64,000 nucleotides of DNA from Duganella levis. GTDB taxonomy: Bacteria; Pseudomonadota; Gammaproteobacteria; Burkholderiales; Burkholderiaceae_D. Both the position numbers and the translations under genes were made by a program. The first letter of the stretch is position 1; each line of letters starts with the position of its first letter. Shown one piece after another: positions 56,719 to 64,000 of the stretch. The notes below the pieces were generated by a model. That model was not told the origin of the DNA, did no database searches, and saw only the letters and a program-made list of their open reading frames with translations. The stretch lies in the NCBI RefSeq assembly GCF_009857605.1, contig NZ_WWCT01000012.1, forward strand, positions 1 to 64,000. The letters are read 5' to 3'.

Positions 56719-57197
56719 TGCTACTCGCCCGCACACGTCTGCTGGTCGCGACCCTGTGGGCCGGCAGTTTATGGGCGGTGGGCTATCTGGCCGCACCGAC
56801 CCTGTTCGCCACGCTGAGTGACCGCGTGCTGGCCGGCACCATTGCCGGCAATCTGTTCACCAACCAGGCCTGGTTGTCGATCGCGTGCGCACTGGTGATG
56901 CTGGTGCTGCTGTGGGCGACCCAGACCAGCACCGGCGGCATTTTTGCCGGTCCGGCAGCGAATATGGCGGCCAAATCGCGCCGTACCTTGCTGATTATTG
57001 TGCTGGTGATGTTGGCTTGCACGCTGGTGTCGCATTTCGGCTTGCAGCCGATGATGGCGGCGTTGCGCGCGGCGGCGGGGCCGGGCGGGGTGATGGAGGA
57101 AGCGGCGAAGAATAAATTCGGCGTCCTGCACGGCATTTCCAGCGTGATCTATCTGATTCAAAGCCTGCTGGCTGCATGGCTGGTAGTAAAACAATAA
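56718..57197 (+). CDS. DUF4149 membrane protein
   Basis: 159 residues, four membrane segments: RLLVATLWAGSLWAVGYLAA with the DUF4149 GSxWxVGY..P pattern, LSIACALVMLVLLW, RTLLIIVLVMLACTLVSHFG and a last FGVLHGISSVIYLIQSLLAA. Function unknown; the greA-DUF4149-yhbY order is common in Burkholderiales. Coupled to greA by overlap. Confidence 0.88.
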   Translation: MLLARTRLLVATLWAGSLWAVGYLAAPTLFATLSDRVLAGTIAGNLFTNQAWLSIACALVMLVLLWATQTSTGGIFAGPAANMAAKSRRTLLIIVLVMLACTLVSHFGLQPMMAALRAAAGPGGVMEEAAKNKFGVLHGISSVIYLIQSLLAAWLVVKQ

Positions 57198-57205
57198 GCT
57201 AAATT

Positions 57206-57263
57206 CGGGGTCAGTTCTGCCAAATGTACATGAGCTCGTGTACGTTTGGCAGAACTGACCCCG
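57206..57263. repeat. 58-bp near-perfect palindrome between convergent genes
   Basis: Arms CGGGGTCAGTTCTGCCAAA and its exact complement TTTGGCAGAACTGACCCCG enclose TGTACATGAGCTCGTGTACG, itself palindromic with two T-G wobble positions, centred on GAGCTC. The GGGGTCAG...CTGACCCC ends are typical of REP/RAYT-mobilised or IS-derived palindromes in betaproteobacteria. It may also stop transcription from both sides. No transposase is in the window. Confidence 0.8.
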
Positions 57264-57268
57264 GGTGA

Positions 57269-57736
57269 TTAGCCCAAGACAGTCTTTTTGGTCGACTTCT
57301 GACGCGCCTTGGCGCGTTTGATATTACCGCCCTGCGTAACGCGCTCATTCCCCTTCAGCACGACTTTGGTGACCGATGGTCGCTTGGTGCCGCTCGGGCT
57401 AGGCTTGACGATGGTGACTTCGCGCATGCCTTTGCCGGCGCTGCCGCTACGGGCTTTCTCGGTCTCCACTTTCGGACGGTACAGCACCAGCAGCTTGCCA
57501 ATGTGTTGCACCGGCGCTGCCTTCAGCTGTTCGCAGATGGTTTCGTACATGGCGATACGGGCTTCGCGGTCGTCGCCGAACACGCGCACTTTGATCAGGC
57601 CGTGGGAATCGAGACCCAGCGCGATTTCCTTGAGGACGTTGGCAGTCAGTCCGTCGGCGCCAATCATGACGATTGGATTCAGGCCGTGGGCTTCGGCGCG
57701 CAGCGCGCTGCGCTCGGCGGGAGTAAGTTTGATCAT
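57269..57736 (-). CDS. yhbY: YhbY/CRM-domain RNA-binding protein
   Basis: 155 residues; family usually ~97. Residues 1-97 are the CRM/YhbY domain (LTPAERSALRAEAHGLNPIV, IGADGLT, LKEIALGLDSHGLIKVRV with the GxxG-like loop), associated with the pre-50S ribosome. The extra ~55 C-terminal residues are Lys/Arg/Ser/Thr rich and probably disordered, adding RNA contacts. Divergent from rlmE, a usual pairing. Confidence 0.93.
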   Translation of the reverse strand: MIKLTPAERSALRAEAHGLNPIVMIGADGLTANVLKEIALGLDSHGLIKVRVFGDDREARIAMYETICEQLKAAPVQHIGKLLVLYRPKVETEKARSGSAGKGMREVTIVKPSPSGTKRPSVTKVVLKGNERVTQGGNIKRAKARQKSTKKTVLG

Positions 57737-57779
57737 AAAATTCTTTTAGTAGGTTCCTTAAAGGCAGTATTCTACGCGA

Positions 57780-58472
57780 ATGGCTAAGAACAAATTAAAC
57801 AAAAACTGGATTCACGACCATATTAACGACCCTTACGTGAAATTGGCCCAGAAAGAGGGCTATCGCGCCCGTGCGGCTTTCAAACTGAAAGAGATTGATG
57901 AAGAAGAGAAACTGATCAAGCCCGGCCAGGTCATTGTCGACCTGGGCTGTACACCGGGGAGCTGGGGTCAGTACGCCCGCCGCAAGCTGGCGGGCAAGGA
58001 AGGCGGCGGCATCAACGGCACGCTGATCGGCCTGGATATGCTGCCGATGGAGCCGATTGCCGATTTCCACTTTATTCAAGGCGACTTCCGCGAGCCGGAG
58101 GTGATTCAGCAGCTGGAAAACCTGGTGCAAGGGCAAAAAGTTGACCTGGTGTTATCGGATATGGCGCCCAACCTGTCCGGCATCCATGATTCCGACGCCG
58201 CCCGCATGGAACATCTGATTGACCTGGCGATTGAATTTTCGCAGGCCCATTTAAAACCCGGCGGCGCCTTGCTGGTCAAATGTTTCAAGGACATGGGATT
58301 CAACGATATCGTGCTGAAATTCCGTGCCGAATTTAAAACAGTAGTACAAAAGAAACCTAAAGCCAGCCGCGACAAGTCGTCCGAGATTTTCCTGCTCGGC
58401 CGTGGTCTGAAAAACCCTACCGACGGCATGGCGTCGGCGCAACCTTTGGAATCTGATGGCTGGCACCCTTGA
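57780..58472 (+). CDS. rlmE: 23S rRNA 2'-O-ribose U2552 methyltransferase
   Basis: 230 residues. SAM motif [20 protein letters not shown], catalytic K-D-K-E set with Lys in [11 protein letters not shown], Asp in [12 protein letters not shown], Lys in LVKCFK and Glu in [10 protein letters not shown]. Methylates U2552 in the ribosomal A-loop during 50S maturation. Precedes ftsH, the normal arrangement. Start ATG at 57780. Confidence 0.96.
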   Translation: MAKNKLNKNWIHDHINDPYVKLAQKEGYRARAAFKLKEIDEEEKLIKPGQVIVDLGCTPGSWGQYARRKLAGKEGGGINGTLIGLDMLPMEPIADFHFIQGDFREPEVIQQLENLVQGQKVDLVLSDMAPNLSGIHDSDAARMEHLIDLAIEFSQAHLKPGGALLVKCFKDMGFNDIVLKFRAEFKTVVQKKPKASRDKSSEIFLLGRGLKNPTDGMASAQPLESDGWHP

Positions 58473-58561
58473 TATTTGCTGAACAACCCGCACATCAAAC
58501 CCCGGGAAAGCCGTTTTTGCCTTGATTGCAGTAAGATTTTGGTTAAATAATGTGCTTTTCA

Positions 58562-58606
58562 GCCGGTTTTTGACCGGCGCACGGCAGGTTTCTGGCAACG
58601 CCTGCC
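58562..58606 (+). promoter_or_regulatory. Two hairpins in the ftsH leader
   Basis: GCCGG/CCGGC (58562-58566, 58574-58578) and GGCAGG/CCTGCC (58583-58588, 58601-58606) lie in the 197-bp gap between rlmE and ftsH. Neither has a T-tract, so they may be leader structures. The rest of the gap shows an AT-rich ttaaataat that could be a -10; no heat-shock promoter was recognised. Confidence 0.4.
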
Positions 58607-58669
58607 TATTGCGAGTAAAATCAGAGTTCAGCCAGGTTTATCGATGCGTCTCGCATCCAAGGAGTTTTC

Positions 58670-60553
<1,884 letters not shown>

Positions 60554-60580
60554 GCACGCCGGGCTGCATCAACCACCAAG

Positions 60581-60608
60581 GGGTGAGGAGCGATCCTCGC
60601 CCTTTTTT
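60581..60608 (+). terminator. Intrinsic terminator after ftsH
   Basis: GGGTGAGGA / TCCTCGCCC stem with one wobble pair and GCGA tetraloop, followed by six T's. It falls inside the longer possible folP frame, so it also argues for the folP start at 60622. Confidence 0.9.
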
Positions 60609-60621
60609 ATTCCAGTTTCAC

Positions 60622-61461
60622 ATGCAATCTACCTTACAGTTTGGCCGTTTTAATTTCCCGTGGCGGGGGCAGGGCGTGCGCGCCCGCGTGATGGGCATCC
60701 TCAACGTGACGCCCGATTCGTTTTCCGACGGCGGCAACTACCAGTCGCTGGAATTTGCGCTGTCGCATGCCGAGCAGATGATCGAGGCCGGCGTCGACAT
60801 CATCGACGTCGGCGGCGAATCCACCCGGCCCGGTTCGCCGCCAGTGTCGCTGGAAGACGAGCTGCAACGCGTCATGCCGGTGCTGTACGCGCTGCGCGAC
60901 CTCGGCCCGGCCATCTCGGTCGACACCTACAAGCCGCAGGTGATGCGCGAAGCCATCATCGCCGGGGTGGACATGATCAATGACATCAACGGCTTCCGCG
61001 CACCGGGTGCGCTCGACGCCGTGCGCGACAGCGACTGCGCGCTGTGCATCATGCACATGCAAAGCGACCCGCAGCACATGCAGCTGGCACCGGCTTACAC
61101 CGACGTGGTGGCCGAGGTGATCGCCTTCCTGCGCGAACGCGCCGAAGCGCTGCTGGCGGCCGGTATTGATCCACGTCGACTGTGCATCGATCCCGGCTTT
61201 GGCTTTGGCAAGACTGTGGAGCATAATTACGCCTTGCTGAAGGCCACCGCGCGGCTTATCGACGAGCTCAACCTGCCGCTGCTGGCGGGCTTGTCGCGCA
61301 AGTCGATGGTGGGGGCGGTGACCGGCAGGCCGGTCGAGCAACGCATGGCCGGCAGCGTCGGCGGTGCGCTGGCGGCGGTGGCGCAGGGCGCGCTGATCGT
61401 CCGCGTGCACGACGTTGCCGAGACGGTCGACGCCCTCAAGGTCTGGCACGCAGCACACTAA
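60622..61461 (+). CDS. folP: Dihydropteroate synthase
   Basis: 279 residues. Joins p-aminobenzoate and pterin diphosphate in folate synthesis. Motifs MGILNVTPDSFSDGG, DVGGESTRPGS, SVDTYKPQV and KSMVGAVTGRPVEQR are intact. I reject an upstream GTG at 60583 because the intervening DNA is the ftsH terminator. glmM follows 25 bp later. Confidence 0.95.
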   Translation: MQSTLQFGRFNFPWRGQGVRARVMGILNVTPDSFSDGGNYQSLEFALSHAEQMIEAGVDIIDVGGESTRPGSPPVSLEDELQRVMPVLYALRDLGPAISVDTYKPQVMREAIIAGVDMINDINGFRAPGALDAVRDSDCALCIMHMQSDPQHMQLAPAYTDVVAEVIAFLRERAEALLAAGIDPRRLCIDPGFGFGKTVEHNYALLKATARLIDELNLPLLAGLSRKSMVGAVTGRPVEQRMAGSVGGALAAVAQGALIVRVHDVAETVDALKVWHAAH

Positions 61462-61486
61462 AATAACAACTTAAAAGAGCACACAT

Positions 61487-62824
61487 ATGGCACGTAAATA
61501 TTTTGGCACCGACGGCATTCGCGGCCTGGTCGGCGAAGCACCCATCACTCCTGACTTCGTCATGCGCCTCGGCTATGCCGCCGGCAAGGTCCTGGCCAGC
61601 AAGCGCAGCGGCGCCAGCCGTCCAACCGTGCTGATCGGCAAAGACACGCGCATCTCCGGCTACATGCTGGAAGCCGCGCTGGAAGCCGGCTTCTCGGCCG
61701 CTGGTGTCGACGTCATGCTGGCCGGCCCGATGCCGACCCCGGCCATCGCCTACCTGACCCGCGCGCTGCGCCTGTCGGCCGGCGTGGTGATCTCGGCCTC
61801 GCACAACCCGTTCCAGGACAATGGCATCAAATTCTTCTCGGCCCAGGGCGCCAAGCTGCCGGACGCGGTGGAACTCGACATCGAAGCCGAGCTGGACCAG
61901 CCGATGCTATGCGTGCCGTCGGAAAAACTGGGCCGCGCCAAGCGCCTGGACGACGCCCAGGGCCGTTACATCGAATTCTGCAAGAGCACCTTCCCGAACG
62001 AGCTGGACCTGCGCGGCCTGAAAGTTGTGGTCGATTGTGCCCACGGCGCCGCCTACAACATCGCCCCGCACGTGTTCCATGAACTGGGTGCGGAAGTGAT
62101 CGCCATCGGCAACAAGCCGGACGGCTTCAACATCAACCTCGATCATGGCGCCACCGCACCGGCCGCCATGGCCGCCGCCGTGCGCGCCCACGGCGCCGAC
62201 CTCGGCATCGCGCTGGACGGCGACGCCGACCGCCTGATCATGTGCGACGCCAACGGCCGCCTGTACAACGGCGACGAGCTGCTGTACCTGATGGTGATGG
62301 ACCGCCTGGCTACCGGCCCGGTCGCGGGTGCCGTTGGCACGCTGATGACCAATATGGCGGTCGAGGTCGCCTTGAAAGAGAAGGGCATCGGCTTCGCCCG
62401 CGCCAAGGTCGGCGACCGCTACGTGCTGGAAGTGATGCAGGACAAGGGCTGGATTCTCGGCGGGGAAGGTTCCGGCCACCTGCTGGCGCTGGACAAGCAC
62501 ACCACCGGCGACGGCATCATCTCCGCGCTGCAAGTGCTGTCGGCCCTCAAACGCGCCGGCAAATCGCTGGAAGAGTGCTGCGCCGAGCTGACCATCTTCC
62601 CGCAAACGCTGATCAACGTCCGCGTGCCGGCCGGCTTCGACTGGACCAAAAACGCCGCCATGGTGGCGGAAAAAGAAAAGGTCGAAGCTGAGCTGGGCAA
62701 CAGCGGGCGCGTGCTGATCCGCGCCTCCGGCACCGAGCCTCTGATCCGCGTGATGGTGGAGGCACGCGATGCCGACGCCGCCCAGTCGATGGCGCGCCGC
62801 ATCGCCGACAGGGTCGAAAATTAA
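61487..62824 (+). CDS. glmM: Phosphoglucosamine mutase
   Basis: 445 residues. Converts glucosamine-6-P to glucosamine-1-P for peptidoglycan and LPS. Start [20 protein letters not shown], phosphoserine loop [16 protein letters not shown], metal loop [10 protein letters not shown], sugar loop GGEGSGHLL and phosphate-binding [14 protein letters not shown]. Last protein gene of the housekeeping block. Confidence 0.97.
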   Translation: MARKYFGTDGIRGLVGEAPITPDFVMRLGYAAGKVLASKRSGASRPTVLIGKDTRISGYMLEAALEAGFSAAGVDVMLAGPMPTPAIAYLTRALRLSAGVVISASHNPFQDNGIKFFSAQGAKLPDAVELDIEAELDQPMLCVPSEKLGRAKRLDDAQGRYIEFCKSTFPNELDLRGLKVVVDCAHGAAYNIAPHVFHELGAEVIAIGNKPDGFNINLDHGATAPAAMAAAVRAHGADLGIALDGDADRLIMCDANGRLYNGDELLYLMVMDRLATGPVAGAVGTLMTNMAVEVALKEKGIGFARAKVGDRYVLEVMQDKGWILGGEGSGHLLALDKHTTGDGIISALQVLSALKRAGKSLEECCAELTIFPQTLINVRVPAGFDWTKNAAMVAEKEKVEAELGNSGRVLIRASGTEPLIRVMVEARDADAAQSMARRIADRVEN

Positions 62825-62876
62825 ATCGACCGCTTTGATTGACGGATTCGCGGACAACGACTAGAATACTGGTCTT

Positions 62877-62953
62877 CGGAGTGTAGCGCAGCCCGGTAGC
62901 GCACCTGGTTTGGGACCAGGGGGTCCAAGGTTCGAATCCTTGTACTCCGACCA
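62877..62953 (+). tRNA. tRNA-Pro (TGG)
   Basis: 77 nt cloverleaf with encoded CCA. Acceptor CGGAGTG/TACTCCG, anticodon stem CCTGG/CCAGG, loop TTTGGGA with anticodon TGG at 62911-62913, T-arm GGTTCGAATCC. Confidence 0.96.
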
Positions 62954-62962
62954 AGAACTTTT

Positions 62963-62993
62963 AAACGGGTTGTCGAAAGACAGCCCGTTTTTC
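62963..62993 (+). terminator. Intrinsic terminator after tRNA-Pro
   Basis: Stem AAACGGGTTGTC / GACAGCCCGTTT with GAAA tetraloop, then T's. Separates the two tRNA genes. Confidence 0.9.
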
Positions 62994-63023
62994 ATTTCCG
63001 CCGCAGATTCCTGCAGCATATCT

Positions 63024-63100
<77 letters not shown>

Positions 63101-63108
63101 ATAAAATC

Positions 63109-63141
63109 AAGGACTTAGAGAGTATCTCAAGTCCTTTTTTT
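63109..63141 (+). terminator. Intrinsic terminator after tRNA-Arg
   Basis: Stem AAGGACTT / AAGTCCTT extended by GAGA / TCTC after a bulged A, then seven T's. Confidence 0.88.
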
Positions 63142-63170
63142 GTATCTTTAGTTTTTCCGTGTACCTGTTG

Positions 63171-63833
63171 ATGACTGATTTGGAAAAACGTATCCAGATG
63201 TGTGAGTTGGAAAACTCATTCTTGCGTAAAAAAATCAACCGACAAAATAAGTTTTGGTCCGTGGCTTTCCTTCTAGCGCTGGGGGGCGGCGCCGTTGCAA
63301 GCGTAGGGTTGAAACAAGAGACATTCGAAAGCGTTACGGCGAAAGAAATCGTCGTCGTCGATTCGGCTGGCATCGTACGAGCTCGGCTCGGCGGGGACTT
63401 GCCGGATGGTGTTATGGCCAATGGCCACGTTGCCAAGCGCGGTGCGAAGGCGGGTGGACTCATCATTTACGACGAGGAAGGGATTGAGCGCGGGGGCTAC
63501 GTCACGCAAGACCAGGGAAGTAATGCGATGCTCACGTTGGATTCCAAATACCGTCAATTGGCGCTGTTCGTCGCTGGACCGGGAGAGAAGAGCGAAGCCA
63601 GCGCTTTACGCCTATGGAATAAGGGTGGCTCGATTGAATTGCGGAGTGATGCGAGCGGTCCTCGACTGACGATTGCTGATTCAAAAAAAGTGAAGATACA
63701 ACAGCCCGAAGTCAGTCCTTCTCCCGATATTTGTGCAGAATACAAAAAAGCGGAATCGCCAGGTTTGGGCCGACAGTATTGTGAAGGCCGCTTTACTGAA
63801 GCCGCATGTAACGTTTGTCTTGGAGCCAATTAG
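63171..63833 (+). CDS. Hypothetical membrane-anchored protein
   Basis: 220 residues from the ATG at 63171 (a GTG at 63159 is possible; neither has a clear ribosome site). N-terminal short coiled coil (LEKRIQMCELENSFLRKKIN), one membrane helix (SVAFLLALGGGAVASVGL), then a beta-rich outer domain with short repeats of the type KEIVVVDSAGIVRARL and GLIIYDEEGIERGGY. The C-terminus has four Cys (CAEYKK, YCEG, ACNVC), possibly two disulfides. AT-richer than glmM. No family recognised; it lies directly after tRNA-Arg, a common insertion spot. Confidence 0.68.
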   Translation: MTDLEKRIQMCELENSFLRKKINRQNKFWSVAFLLALGGGAVASVGLKQETFESVTAKEIVVVDSAGIVRARLGGDLPDGVMANGHVAKRGAKAGGLIIYDEEGIERGGYVTQDQGSNAMLTLDSKYRQLALFVAGPGEKSEASALRLWNKGGSIELRSDASGPRLTIADSKKVKIQQPEVSPSPDICAEYKKAESPGLGRQYCEGRFTEAACNVCLGAN

Positions 63834-63843
63834 TGAACTGAAA

Positions 63844-64000
63844 TCACGCCTTGGCCTCCGTCCTGCGTTCCAGCCATTCACTGCCGCCATTGTTCAATGC
63901 CTTGGTGACCGATGCTGGCGGCAGGCTGTACACCGTGGCCCAGGTGGCGCTGCCGTCGCTGGCATTGGAGGGAAAGCTGCTGGACTCAATCGGCCAGTGG
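63844..64000 (-). CDS. C-terminal fragment of an unidentified protein (5' part outside window)
   Basis: The minus strand is open from the window edge to a TGA at 63846-63844, giving 51 residues that include WATVYSLPPASVTKALNNGG and end RRTEAKA. Codon use is that of a real high-GC gene. Too short to assign; it converges on the hypothetical gene. Confidence 0.55.
   Translation of the reverse strand, partial: HWPIESSSFPSNASDGSATWATVYSLPPASVTKALNNGGSEWLERRTEAKA

Noticed and set aside
60583..60621. Upstream GTG start for folP
   Set aside because: These codons are the ftsH terminator hairpin and T-tract, so they cannot be coding.

Overview
The window reads as chromosomal DNA of a high-GC betaproteobacterium, most likely a member of the Oxalobacteraceae (Duganella / Massilia / Rugamonas type). 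This rests on protein character, on the block carA-carB-greA-DUF4149-yhbY-rlmE-ftsH-folP-glmM followed by tRNA genes, which is a betaproteobacterial arrangement, and on a complete pst-pho block beside ppk. No database search was possible, so the genus is an inference.

Layout. 1-6 kb: housekeeping genes (family-4 uracil-DNA glycosylase, DUF1853, lplT, alr, radA). 6-9 kb: a PilZ protein, then a divergent pair of a citrate-synthase-like protein with an N-terminal helix-turn-helix and a class III CoA-transferase, with repeated TTGAC half-sites between them. 9-12.5 kb: an orphan FliD-like protein, a VapBC-type toxin-antitoxin pair, an orphan PotF/PotD-type polyamine-binding protein and an unannotated 39-residue membrane peptide. 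12.5-22 kb: the phosphate block sixA-ppk (minus) and pstS-pstC-pstA-pstB-phoU-phoB-phoR (plus), with Pho boxes facing both ways between ppk and pstS. 22-32 kb: small accessory genes, including an operon of a CPBP protease, an AI-2E-type permease with an unusual C-terminal domain, an LprI-like protein and acylphosphatase, then MipA, GST, SDR, phasin, an M24 peptidase and an alpha/beta hydrolase.

32.5-49 kb is the most distinctive region: an apparent N-acetylgalactosamine (GalNAc) and alpha-GalNAc-glycan utilisation locus. A leftward operon carries agaS, a ROK kinase (agaK), agaZ, a DeoR-type regulator (agaR), a deacetylase (agaA/nagA) and a sugar-porter MFS permease with a large periplasmic insert. 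A rightward operon carries a TonB-dependent receptor, a DUF5077-DUF3472 lipoprotein, a GH31 enzyme with CBM32-like and NPCBM-like modules, and a GH109-type NAD-dependent glycosidase. The 288-bp AT-rich divergent region between them holds about a dozen TTTCG/CGAAA motifs that look like AgaR operators. Together the genes would capture glycan at the surface, release GalNAc in the periplasm, import, phosphorylate, deacetylate and deaminate it. The catalytic tagatose-bisphosphate aldolase is not in the window.

49-51.6 kb: a patatin-like lipoprotein, a GlcG/HbpS protein, then a two-gene AT-richer cassette whose second product carries an RHxxxH HEPN motif; this is a candidate uncharacterised toxin-antitoxin or defence module. 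51.6-62.8 kb: the carAB-to-glmM housekeeping block, including a 58-bp near-perfect palindrome between two convergent genes. 62.9-64 kb: tRNA-Pro(TGG), tRNA-Arg(TCT), one unknown membrane-anchored protein, and the 3' end of a leftward gene that runs off the window.
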